Shown: in pieces, positions 49,879-57,968 of the stretch | Layout of the letters: every line of letters begins with the position of its first letter | Position numbering within the stretch: position 1 is the first letter of the stretch | Source: an uncultured Lachnospiraceae bacterium | GTDB taxonomy: Bacteria; Bacillota; Clostridia; Lachnospirales; Lachnospiraceae | Assembly: GCA_910577015.1 (NCBI GenBank) | Contig: CAJTKU010000001.1 | Span: 372,001-436,000, forward strand | DNA: 64,000 nt | Direction: 5' to 3' | Made by a program: the position numbers and the translations under genes | The notes under the pieces: model-generated | What the model saw: only the letters and a program-made list of their open reading frames with translations | The model's database searches: none | What the model was told of the DNA's origin: nothing

Positions 49879-51170
49879 TAAAATTTCTCCCAATTCTTTT
49901 TAACATAATCTTCTAACATCTGATAAGCTTGTTCCAATTCAATTTGTTCATCTTCCGTTCCCCACCATTTGCGCTCATTATTATATATAAATATCTCTTC
50001 AAAATTCTGTGGTAAAATCAAATTATAGGTTTGCGCATTATCATAGGCTGGTGAACCCGGCAATGGAATAAATCGAAACAATGATATCCTATCAATTTTT
50101 TCTTTCAATTCCTCTAATAATTGTATGGTTTCCATCGTACTTTCAATATTTTCTCCCGGAAATCCATGTAAAATGAATGCTTTTACTCTAATTCCAACAT
50201 TATGCGTTATAGAAATAGCACGTTTTATTTCATCGATCGTAATCTGTTTATTCATTAACTTTAATATTCTTGGTGATCCAGATTCAATACCGTACTTAAT
50301 TTCTATACATCCACTTTGCTTCAATTTATTCAATAAATCCCTATCAACTGTATTAACTCTTGACAAGGAGGACCATTTCAATTTCAGTGGCGTAATTTCG
50401 TTACATATATCTTCAATTCTCTCTTTATTAACTATAAAGTTATCATCTGTAATACAAAATCCTTTTATTCCATATTGTTCAATTAAATCCTCTAATTCTT
50501 TTCTTATATTTTTTCCCGTTCTGTACCTTATGCCATGTTCTTGATTAGCACAAAAATTACAACTATAAGGGCAGCCTCTACTACATAAAATATGGGCAAT
50601 TGGCAGCTTAGTATCAGACAATCTATCATTCATTACGATTTCTTCTCTCGGTAATAAATGACGTGCTGGAAATGGTATCGTATCCAAATTTTCTATTAAA
50701 CTTCTTTTTGGAGTGTGAATATATTTTCCACTATCTACATCTTTATAAACTATCCCCTCAATAGAACTAAAGTTTTTGCTAGGATATGCGTCTATAATCT
50801 CTGAAATTGTATTTTCGCCTTCTCCAACACATGCAATATTTACCCCTAAATCATTAATCACTTCCTCTGGGAAAATTGTCGCATGAATTCCTCCAGCAAT
50901 TAGTAACACTTTATCACAATACTGACTATTGTCTCGCACTTTCTTCAAAATAGAATATGTCACAGAGGAAGAAATACTAAATCCTACAATATCATAATCC
51001 GTAAAATCAAAAGAAAATTTTTCGTTAGATACTCTAAATAAAGTCACATTAATTCCTTTTTGTTCAATTACTGAAGCTAAATAAAGAACTCCAAACGGAG
51101 GGATTTCTTTTCTTTTGTCCCCAAAGTGTGCAATATCATAATATTCTGGAGATACTAATGCTACCTTCAT
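49878..51170 (-). CDS. B12-binding-domain radical SAM enzyme
   Basis: 430 residues. N-terminal cobalamin-binding-like Rossmann part (about 1-130, FGVLYLASVIEQKGI, LLIAGGIHATIFPEE). The radical SAM core has CSRGCPYSCNFC (CxxxCxxC, about 194-201), GIESGSPRILKLMNK and FILHGFPGENIE. Class B enzymes of this plan perform methylations, ring formations or other rearrangements. The classical B12 motif DxHxxG is not evident in the N-terminus, so cobalamin binding is uncertain. It starts the three-gene low-G+C operon. Confidence 0.85.
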   Translation of the reverse strand: MKVALVSPEYYDIAHFGDKRKEIPPFGVLYLASVIEQKGINVTLFRVSNEKFSFDFTDYDIVGFSISSSVTYSILKKVRDNSQYCDKVLLIAGGIHATIFPEEVINDLGVNIACVGEGENTISEIIDAYPSKNFSSIEGIVYKDVDSGKYIHTPKRSLIENLDTIPFPARHLLPREEIVMNDRLSDTKLPIAHILCSRGCPYSCNFCANQEHGIRYRTGKNIRKELEDLIEQYGIKGFCITDDNFIVNKERIEDICNEITPLKLKWSSLSRVNTVDRDLLNKLKQSGCIEIKYGIESGSPRILKLMNKQITIDEIKRAISITHNVGIRVKAFILHGFPGENIESTMETIQLLEELKEKIDRISLFRFIPLPGSPAYDNAQTYNLILPQNFEEIFIYNNERKWWGTEDEQIELEQAYQMLEDYVKKNWEKF

Positions 51171-51459
51171 TCTACTTACCTTCCTCTCTGCTAATTTAAT
51201 CTACATAATTTTCTTAACAAAATATGCCATGCATGCAAAAGTCTTTATTACAAATGTTATATTTATTCATTTCCCACAGTAACTATTTTTAATATTATAA
51301 TTATACGTCTTATTTAACTAGCTTCTATTATAAATTTTTTTACTCGTCACAAATCATAACAACTCACTATCTGCCATTTGCTTAACAAACTAATTATCAC
51401 TTCATATATAAAGATACCATAAATTACAAATTTTGCAAACTATTTAGCGAAACTCCAAG
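51171..51459. other. AT-rich intergenic DNA upstream of the cassette
   Basis: I see no gene here. Several TATAAT-like boxes are present on the minus strand (for example near 51290-51310) and could drive the radical SAM operon, but none has a convincing -35 partner. Confidence 0.4.
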
Positions 51460-51534
51460 CTATCACGGAAACCCTGACACTATCACGTAAAACTCATACT
51501 ATCACGCAAAAGTCGGTAGTTTTGCGTGATAGTA
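51460..51534. repeat. Array of TATCACG repeats (left-hand array of the low-G+C cassette)
   Basis: TATCACGGAAACCC, TATCACGTAAAACTC and TATCACGCAAAAGTC start at 51461, 51481 and 51500, and an inverted copy TTTTGCGTGATA follows. GCAAAAGTCGGT (51506-51517) is the reverse complement of 47804-47815. This array and the one at 47709 bracket the low-G+C operon. Confidence 0.75.
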
Positions 51535-51635
51535 TAAAACACCGCCCAATTGCCCCTTTCTAAGCGGCATCAAAAACGCAAAAAAAGAGAGGTCCACCAA
51601 CCACTCCGATGAACCCCTCTACGCCCAATAATCCC

Positions 51636-51658
51636 AATAGAAAGCTGCGCTTTCTATT
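51636..51658 (+). terminator. Hairpin AATAGAAAGC/GCTTTCTATT
   Basis: A 10-bp perfect stem with a 3-nt loop followed by TATTTTAA on the plus strand. No plus-strand gene precedes it, so its purpose is unclear. The remaining bases to 51818 show no gene. Confidence 0.4.
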
Positions 51659-51818
51659 TATTTTAAGCCATTCTTCAATACCTTTGCCTGCGAATGCCCA
51701 AATTCCTATGGCAATATTTCTGAATAGCCGCCTGTGCCGCTGTTAGATTTAGATGACTTTTACCCCACCCTATTTTGCGATTCGACAAATCGACAAATTT
51801 CGGTTTTGACGTGCCATG

Positions 51819-52001
51819 CTATTTTATCCGATACTGCTCGGCTTCCTCGTACGTAAGCGGTCTGCCTAACGCCTTTACCGCATCAATCATTTTGCGCCAC
51901 TCATAACGCTTTCCATCTGACGGTTCCGTCAGCCTGCCGTCTTTCGCATAATCGGCAATATCCTCCAACAAACTAATCCTTTTTCTTTCCATCGTCAACA
52001 T
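51819..52001 (-). CDS. Small acidic/basic protein (60 residues) paired with GNAT-like gene
   Basis: MLTMERKRISLLEDIADYAK then DGKRYEWRKMIDAVKALGRP, ending TYEEAEQYRIK. It is mostly helical. It overlaps the end of the GNAT-like gene by 29 bp and has GGTGGTGG upstream. The small size, overlap and partner are like a toxin-antitoxin pair, though the order (large first) is the reverse of many. The family is not recognised. Confidence 0.55.
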   Translation of the reverse strand: MLTMERKRISLLEDIADYAKDGRLTEPSDGKRYEWRKMIDAVKALGRPLTYEEAEQYRIK

Positions 52002-52506
52002 ACCACCACCTACTTCTAATATATTTCTCTATGAGTATGTCCGCTGCTGCTTCATCTATATACATACGCTGCCCTCTTGCCACTTGTGCTTTCAAGACTC
52101 TCTGGTAATATACAATCAAATCACTTTTCGCCGTAAATGCTACAAAGCCGTCACATCCTGCCTCCATACTGACCTGACAGGCAATCGCAAACAAATGACC
52201 GCCTACGCCTTGGTATTTCCCCGTATGGCCATAGTTGTGCGGCGCAGTTCCAACAATATCAACATCTGCCACACCACCATCTATCCTTAGTGAGATTTTT
52301 CCCTGCACTGTATCATCATCCGCTAAAAACAATTCATAAATATTGTAACCGTTTTTCTCCGTCCTACTCCAATCGAACTTCCAACCCTTATAGTCTTTCG
52401 GCTTAATTGGCGTTGAACGTAACTGGTACTCTGTTTCCACCTGCTCCCCGGTCTTTCTCTCTACCAAGCAGTCTGTAAATTCATCTATCAGAATGTCTAC
52501 TTCCAT
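51973..52506 (-). CDS. GNAT-like N-acetyltransferase
   Basis: 177 residues, ribosome site AGAGGAAAG. The acetyl-CoA loop is KYQGVGGHLFAIA (about 110), preceded by the strand GGVADVDIVGTAPH and followed by CDGFVAFTAKSDLIVYYQRV, the usual last strand/helix with Tyr. The N-terminal ~50 residues are extra. It lies in the accessory region with a short overlapping gene behind it. Substrate unknown; a toxin of the tRNA-acetylating type is possible but not shown. Confidence 0.65.
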   Translation of the reverse strand: MEVDILIDEFTDCLVERKTGEQVETEYQLRSTPIKPKDYKGWKFDWSRTEKNGYNIYELFLADDDTVQGKISLRIDGGVADVDIVGTAPHNYGHTGKYQGVGGHLFAIACQVSMEAGCDGFVAFTAKSDLIVYYQRVLKAQVARGQRMYIDEAAADILIEKYIRSRWWYVDDGKKKD

Positions 52507-52700
52507 ATCATTCTTTCCTCTAAATTATAACATAAAATTCCATGCTTTGCTATCTAAATTCAATATTAGCTTTTTTAGCTTTTTTATTTTTCCGCTTGTG
52601 TTTTATGCTGATGAAATAGCACCACGTAAAAAACCTTCTGCGCCGGCAGAAACAGCCTTTGCGCCAGTTTTTTTTAATAGTTACCATCCGGATTTGTACT

Positions 52701-53350
52701 TTACGTTCCAAACGGGCAGGCCGCCATACAAAGACCGCAGGCATTTTTTCTTCCATGGATTCTGTATAAACTTCTTTTTTCGTTGCATAACTTATAATCT
52801 ATAATATCGCTCCTTAATGAGCCTATATTCCACTGTACATTGTGCAATGCCTTATGCGGACAGGCATCCACACATTTTTTGCAATTTGGGGGACAGTTAC
52901 TGTTTAAGATTTTGTTCCCGTAAACAAATTGCTCATCGATTAAGACTGCTGACAGCCGTACTCTTGGCCCATATTTCAAAGTGATTACAACATCATTTTT
53001 TCCTATCCATCCTATTCCGGCATTTACTGCGGCAAACTTGAAAGAAAAAGGAGCTTTCAAATCTTCCTCGTTGCTTTGGGCTACGGGTGGAATATCATAT
53101 TTAATTTCATATTTCTCAAGCAAATTTTGGAGTTCTAATATTATTTCCTCCACTTTTTTTTTGCATCCTGAATACCCTTTTCAAATTTTTCTTCTGAATA
53201 TGTTTCGATTGTCAGTTGTTCCCCATAAGGAACTGCAAATACCAAAGCGGATTTATAGGCATTTGCATATTCGCTGTACGCAATATCTGTAAATCCGTAA
53301 ATTACTTCAGGATGTTCTGAAAATATATCACGAATATTCTTTTCAAACAT
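52701..53350 (-). pseudogene. 4Fe-4S double-cluster protein (QueG-like family), frameshifted at an A9 tract
   Basis: The N-terminal part starts at ATG 53350 (GGGAGG upstream) and reads to GIQDAKKKWRK-stop. The rest continues in another frame from VEEIILELQNLLEKYE with the two-cluster region CPPNCKKCVDACP and CGLCMAACP. The frames meet at A9 on the minus strand (53154-53162). One more A would join them. The gene is therefore off, or switched by slippage. After CPFGT the protein ends early compared with relatives of ~270 residues. Role likely electron transfer or reductive dehalogenase/QueG-like reduction; unknown. Confidence 0.7.
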
Positions 53351-53476
53351 GTAAAAGCCTCCCAAACAACTAAAACGAGTTTTCTCCTTTTCATCATATA
53401 ATCCTGATTATTATTAGTCTGTCATATTACAAACTTTTAAAGTCTTCAACATCCGAAAAGTTCTTATGTTTGCAGT

Positions 53477-54892
53477 TTACCTGACCAGCCACCACACCTT
53501 TTCCTTCGCACGGTAAAATCCCATTTTTTCCTGCAGGCAAAGGGAGGCGGTATTGTCCTCTTTTACATAGCCAAAGGGCATGTATCCTTTTTGCAGGGTG
53601 CGGTTTGCCAAATCCGTTACCAGCGCAGCCGCCAGTCCCTGTCTTTGGTATTCGGGAAATACCTCCAGCATTCCCATGCTTCCGTCCGTATGCTCCCCGA
53701 TAAAACCGGCCAGCCTGCCAGCCACAAAAATACCGAAAATATTTCCGCCGGAAAGTCTTTCTGCAATTTCATTTTCATCTGCCACTTTATAATGGCTTGT
53801 GACAGCCCCCAGATAGGACATATCCAGTCTTCTGATATCGGCATCCTTTTTGGGGAGTGATTCCTTTCTTGTGTAGGAAAGAATGTAACAGCCCGACCAA
53901 AGCTTTAAATCAAACCGCTTTACAACGATAGGAACCATATATTCCTGATGCACCACAAACATATCCTTTTGCACCGGGATAGACGCGGGGATATCTTCTT
54001 TTCCGAATACCTCATCCAGAATACGTTCTCCTGCCTCCCTGTCTTTTACCGTCAGCATAAATACGCCGCTCTTTTTATCCTGAAGCAATATGCCTTCCTC
54101 ACCATCAAAAAGAAGTTCTGCCTGTCCCCTTGCAATCAGCTCCAGCATCCCGGCATGGTGCAGCTTGTCTTTCCTGAGTTTTTCATGGCAGTTGAGCAGC
54201 TTTTCGTACCGGGCAAATAAATCAGGCCTTCTTTCCCGCGTTCTGTCCTCAGCCATCTGCTTTCTCCACTCCCGGATTTTTTTGTGGTCGCCCGTCAAAA
54301 GAACTTCCGGCACTTTTTTCTCCCTCCACACTTCCGGACGAGTATACTGAGGATATTCCAGAAGATAGCCCGAAAAGGATTCTTCGGACGCCGAAGCGTC
54401 ATTGTGCAATACCCCCGGCACCAGGCGGGCTATGGTATCAATCATGACCATTGCAGGCAGTTCGCCGCCGGTCAACACAAAATCTCCCAGCGAAACATAA
54501 TCCGTCACCACCTCTTCCAGCGCTCTTTCATCGATTCCTTCATAATGGCCGCACAAAAAAATCAGGTTTTCTTCTTTCGCCATCTCCTCCGCCATCTGCT
54601 GGTTGAAGGTTCTTCCCTGCGGCGTGAGATAAACAGTCCGTACCGGCCTTTCGCTACCGATTTTACCGGCAATATATTGATGCGCGTCAAAAACAGGCTG
54701 CGCCTGCATCAACAGCCCTGCGCCGCCTCCATATGGATAATCGTCCGTTTTTTTATGCTTATCCTCTGTGAAGTCCCTAATATTCACCGCCTCGACCAAG
54801 ATGCTTCCGTTTTCCCTTGCCCTGCCGATAATGCTGGAAGAAAGACCGTCGGAAACCATATCGGGAAACAGGGTCAATACATAAAAATTCAT
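53477..54892 (-). CDS. trmD: tRNA (guanine37-N1)-methyltransferase fused to a GNAT acetyltransferase domain
   Basis: 471 residues, against about 240 for usual TrmD. Start ATG 54892 overlaps the rimM stop (TGATG). TrmD part (1-240): MNFYVLTLFPDM, DDYPYGGGAGLLMQAQP, LCGHYEGIDERA, SLGDFVLTGGE and RPEVWREKKVPEVL. It makes m1G37 and keeps the reading frame. The added part (about 260-471) ends in a GNAT fold with EYQRQGLAAALVTDLANRT (acetyl-CoA loop) and NTASLCLQEKMGF. No stop or frame break separates them, so this is a real fusion in this genome. The acetyl target is unknown. Confidence 0.93.
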   Translation of the reverse strand: MNFYVLTLFPDMVSDGLSSSIIGRARENGSILVEAVNIRDFTEDKHKKTDDYPYGGGAGLLMQAQPVFDAHQYIAGKIGSERPVRTVYLTPQGRTFNQQMAEEMAKEENLIFLCGHYEGIDERALEEVVTDYVSLGDFVLTGGELPAMVMIDTIARLVPGVLHNDASASEESFSGYLLEYPQYTRPEVWREKKVPEVLLTGDHKKIREWRKQMAEDRTRERRPDLFARYEKLLNCHEKLRKDKLHHAGMLELIARGQAELLFDGEEGILLQDKKSGVFMLTVKDREAGERILDEVFGKEDIPASIPVQKDMFVVHQEYMVPIVVKRFDLKLWSGCYILSYTRKESLPKKDADIRRLDMSYLGAVTSHYKVADENEIAERLSGGNIFGIFVAGRLAGFIGEHTDGSMGMLEVFPEYQRQGLAAALVTDLANRTLQKGYMPFGYVKEDNTASLCLQEKMGFYRAKEKVWWLVR

Positions 54893-55425
54893 CAATCCAT
54901 CAGTCCTTCCATCATATGCACCATCATTTTTCCTTCTTCCACATTCACGCCGAGGATGCATTGCTTTATAGCCGGCAGCAGCGCCTCTTTCTTTCCTGTC
55001 CCGCCATAAATCCCATCTTCCGAAAGGGCAATTACATAGACATCGTTTGCACCCGTATTCAATACATCTGTTAATGTGCCGATGGCTTCCCCTTCTTCAT
55101 CCATTACATCCATTCCGATTAAATCCGCAATAAAATATTCATCTTTATTTAACTTAACGGCGTCTTTTCTTTCCACATACAATTCTTTCTGCCTGTATTT
55201 TTCCACATCATTGATAGAATCAATCCCCTTGAACTTGAGGATTGCCATATTTTTAAAAAACTTTACGTTCTCTATTTCCAACGTCAGCTTTTCTTTGCCG
55301 GTATCCAGTAGCACCTGTTTCAACCGCTTAAACCGTTTCACATCGTCTGTGGTCGGAAATACTTTTACTTCTCCTTTCAGACCATGCGTGGATGAAATAA
55401 TACCTACTTTAAAAATCTCTTCCAT
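54892..55425 (-). CDS. rimM: 16S rRNA processing protein RimM
   Basis: 177 residues from ATG 55425 (GAGGGGCGG upstream). FKVGIISSTHGLKGEVKVFP opens the N-terminal RimM domain, and DEYFIADLIGMDVMDEEGEAIG the PRC-barrel domain. It helps mature the 30S head and binds S19. It is in the classic rpsP-khpA-rimM-trmD order. A terminator-like hairpin precedes it (55450-55479), so expression may be lowered relative to rpsP. Confidence 0.96.
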   Translation of the reverse strand: MEEIFKVGIISSTHGLKGEVKVFPTTDDVKRFKRLKQVLLDTGKEKLTLEIENVKFFKNMAILKFKGIDSINDVEKYRQKELYVERKDAVKLNKDEYFIADLIGMDVMDEEGEAIGTLTDVLNTGANDVYVIALSEDGIYGGTGKKEALLPAIKQCILGVNVEEGKMMVHMMEGLMD

Positions 55426-55449
55426 ACCGCCCCTCACTTCCGTATATTT

Positions 55450-55479
55450 AAAAAATTGGGGCGTTCCCCGGAACGCCCC
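55450..55479 (-). terminator. Terminator-like hairpin between khpA and rimM
   Basis: GGGGCGTTCC (55458-55467) pairs perfectly with GGAACGCCCC (55470-55479). On the minus strand it is followed by AATTTTTTAAA. A strong stem with a T run 25 bases past khpA suggests partial termination inside the ribosomal operon. Confidence 0.8.
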
Positions 55480-55503
55480 GAATCCAGCGCTTTACAGTAA
55501 GCG

Positions 55504-55731
55504 CTACATGATTTCTACATCCACTCTCGTATTGTCTTTGGATGACGCTGCCTTCACAACAGAACGGATTGCTTTTGCAATCCTGCCCTGTTTGCCAATG
55601 ACCTTACCCATGTCAGATGGAGCAACATGAAGCTCGACAGTGATATTTTTACCCTCTGTCTTTTCTGTCACAACAACTTCATCCGGATTATCCACAAGTG
55701 CTTTTGCAATTACTTCAACTAATTCCTTCAT
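55504..55731 (-). CDS. khpA: KH-domain RNA-binding protein KhpA
   Basis: 75 residues. The KH core is PSDMGKVIGKQGRIAKAIR with the GxxG loop GKQG. KhpA with KhpB (Jag) binds RNA and affects cell division and envelope growth in Firmicutes. It is located between rpsP and rimM, as in related genomes. Confidence 0.95.
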   Translation of the reverse strand: MKELVEVIAKALVDNPDEVVVTEKTEGKNITVELHVAPSDMGKVIGKQGRIAKAIRSVVKAASSKDNTRVDVEIM

Positions 55732-55763
55732 AATCCACCTCCAGACAAGTCTTTTCCGGGTAA

Positions 55764-56009
55764 CTATTTCTCAATGCCGGCTGCCTTGAAAAGCTTGCTG
55801 ACCACTTCGGTAGGCTGTGCACCGTTAGCTAACCATTTCTTTGCCAACTCTTCATTAATCTGGAATGTACTGGGGTCCGTTGCGGGATTGTAAGTACCGA
55901 TTTCCTCAATGAACCTGCCATCTCTGGGAGAACGGGAATCTGCAACAATGATTCTATAGAAAGGAGCTTTCTTCTGTCCCATTCTTCTCAACCTGATTTT
56001 AACTGCCAT
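55764..56009 (-). CDS. rpsP: Ribosomal protein S16
   Basis: 81 residues from ATG 56009, with GGAGGTG upstream. MAVKIRLRRMGQKKAPFYRI, DSRSPRDGRFIEEIGTYNP and WLANGAQPTEVV are universal for S16. A small subunit protein needed for 30S assembly. First ribosomal gene after ffh in the operon. Confidence 0.98.
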   Translation of the reverse strand: MAVKIRLRRMGQKKAPFYRIIVADSRSPRDGRFIEEIGTYNPATDPSTFQINEELAKKWLANGAQPTEVVSKLFKAAGIEK

Positions 56010-56102
56010 TTTTTTCACCTCCACATTTTTCTTTCCATTTCATTTATGATAAGGAATTTTTCTTTTGAAAAACCCATATCTGACTAAACTTGATTTTTAC
56101 AG

Positions 56103-57473
56103 TTAAAAGGGAAATCTGCCTTTCCCTCCCATGCCGGGAAAACCTCCCATGCCAAAGCCTTTTTTCCTGCCGCCGCCAAACTGCTTCATCATTTTCTGGC
56201 TCTGTTCAAACTGTTTGATAAAACGGTTTACCACAGCGATATCCACGCCTGCCCCCTTTGCAATCCGATGCTTTCTCTGGGGATTTAACAGTTTGGGATT
56301 CCTTCTCTCATCGGGCGTCATGGACAGCACAACCGCTTCCATATGGGCAAGCTGCCTGTCATCCACCATGGACTCAATATCACCCATTTTACCGCCCATG
56401 CCGGGCATCATATTCAAAATCGCGGAAAGCCCTCCCATTTTTTTCATCTGTTTCATGCTTTCCAGATAATCTTCAAAGTCAAATTTGCCTTTTTTCATGC
56501 GGGCAGCCATTTCTTTTTCCTTGTCCGCATCAATATCCAAATTGGCCTGTACTTTATCGATAAATGACAGAACGTCTCCCATGCCCAGTATGCGGCTGGC
56601 CATCCTGTCGGGATAAAACTGCTCCAAATCAGACAGCTTTTCCCCCATGCCGACATACAAAATCGGTTTTCCGGTCACAGCCTTTACGGAAAGGGCTGCG
56701 CCGCCGCGTGTGTCGCCATCCATCTTGCTGAGCACCACGCCGTCTATGCCTACTTTTTCATCAAACTCCTTTGCCACATTTACGGCGTCCTGACCGGTCA
56801 TAGCGTCCACAACCAGAAGGGTCTGATGCACTTCTACCCTGGACTTGATTTCCTGCAACTCAGCCATCATGTCCTCGTCTATATGAAGCCGCCCCGCCGT
56901 ATCCAGTATCAATACATTGTGCCCATTCTTCTTTGCATGTTCCAAAGCCGCTGCCGCAATGTCCGCCGGTTTATGTCCCGTCCCCATGGAAAAAACTTCC
57001 ACTTCCTGCTTTGCGCCGTTTACCTGCAGCTGTTCAATAGCCGCCGGCCTATAGATATCACAAGCCGCCAGCAGGGATTTTTTGCCTTTCAGCTTCAGTT
57101 TTCCCGCAATCTTGGCTGTAGTAGTCGTCTTACCTGCACCCTGCAGGCCCGCCATCATAATTACCGTGATGGATTTGCCCGGCTGCATCTGTATCTCCGT
57201 GGTTTCGGAACCCATTAGCCGAATCATCTCTTCATTGACAATCTTGATAACCATCTGACCGGGATTCAGACCGTTTAACACATCCGTGCCAACGGCACGT
57301 TCTTCCACCGACTTGATAAACTGCTTAACCACACGGAAATTGACATCGGCCTCCAAAAGAGCCATTTTCACTTCCTTCAAAGCTGCCTTGACATCCTCCG
57401 GCGTTAAACGGCCCTTACTTCTTAAGTTTTTAAATACCCTCTGTAATTTGTCCGTCAAACTCTCAAATGCCAT
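56103..57473 (-). CDS. ffh: Signal recognition particle protein Ffh
   Basis: 456 residues. The N domain (1-90) is followed by the G domain with GLQGAGKTTTTAKIAGKL (about 108), DTAGRLHID, and TKMDGDTRGGAAL (here SKMDGDTRG). The methionine-rich M domain follows (about 300-456), with a Gly/Met/Phe tail (GMGGFPGMGG). It binds signal sequences on nascent chains and docks to FtsY, encoded nearby at 61361. It is co-transcribed with ylxM. Confidence 0.98.
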   Translation of the reverse strand: MAFESLTDKLQRVFKNLRSKGRLTPEDVKAALKEVKMALLEADVNFRVVKQFIKSVEERAVGTDVLNGLNPGQMVIKIVNEEMIRLMGSETTEIQMQPGKSITVIMMAGLQGAGKTTTTAKIAGKLKLKGKKSLLAACDIYRPAAIEQLQVNGAKQEVEVFSMGTGHKPADIAAAALEHAKKNGHNVLILDTAGRLHIDEDMMAELQEIKSRVEVHQTLLVVDAMTGQDAVNVAKEFDEKVGIDGVVLSKMDGDTRGGAALSVKAVTGKPILYVGMGEKLSDLEQFYPDRMASRILGMGDVLSFIDKVQANLDIDADKEKEMAARMKKGKFDFEDYLESMKQMKKMGGLSAILNMMPGMGGKMGDIESMVDDRQLAHMEAVVLSMTPDERRNPKLLNPQRKHRIAKGAGVDIAVVNRFIKQFEQSQKMMKQFGGGRKKGFGMGGFPGMGGKGRFPF

Positions 57474-57510
57474 ATACGCTCCTCATACCGAAATATCACT
57501 TTCCTTTGGG

Positions 57511-57870
57511 CTATAATTCCCCAAGCAGCCGGCTGCCCAGCTCCTGAATCTGCAACAGCCTGTCCTCCACCTGCCCGTTTCCCGCTTCCTTCTGCAACGC
57601 TTCCCCGGTCAGCCGCAAAATCTCGTTGACCGTCTGCCTTGCTTCCCCGAAACGCTGTACCAGATGCAGCTTTGCCTCATAATCACAAAGTATTTTGTCA
57701 CACCTCTTTATCAGGTCATGGACTCCCTGCCTGCTGATTCCCGCCTCCTCGGCAATCTCACCGAGGGACATATCCTGAAACACGGCGTCCTCATAAATCT
57801 TCTGCTGATGGTCCGTTAAGAGTTCGCCATAAAAATCATATAGAAGACCCTGTTCAAAAATCTTTTCCAT
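57511..57870 (-). CDS. ylxM: UPF0122 / YlxM, SRP-associated HTH protein
   Basis: 119 residues from ATG 57870 (GGGAAGGGAAG upstream). MEKIFEQGLLYDFYGELLT, QMEDAV-like (QKIYEDAVFQD) and LGEIAEEAGISRQGVHDLIKR form a sigma-70 region-4-like helix-turn-helix. YlxM is encoded before ffh in Firmicutes and modulates SRP RNA/Ffh function. The gap to ffh is 37 bp. Confidence 0.93.
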   Translation of the reverse strand: MEKIFEQGLLYDFYGELLTDHQQKIYEDAVFQDMSLGEIAEEAGISRQGVHDLIKRCDKILCDYEAKLHLVQRFGEARQTVNEILRLTGEALQKEAGNGQVEDRLLQIQELGSRLLGEL

Positions 57871-57968
57871 TTCAGAAATCTTCCCTTCCCATGCCATCTC
57901 TTACGGCACTTTAAACAGCATACAATATAGCTGCCCGGCTGTCAAGTATTTTTTCTTTACACCCGTAT

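Noticed and set aside
47709..51534. CRISPR arrays
   Set aside because: The units are only 14-15 bp with a 20-bp period, include inverted copies, have no uniform spacers, and no cas genes are near.
52550..52756. A 68-residue very basic minus-strand frame after the 4Fe-4S gene
   Set aside because: Its composition (runs of Lys and Arg) follows from AT/purine-rich DNA, it overlaps the 4Fe-4S frame and has no ribosome site.
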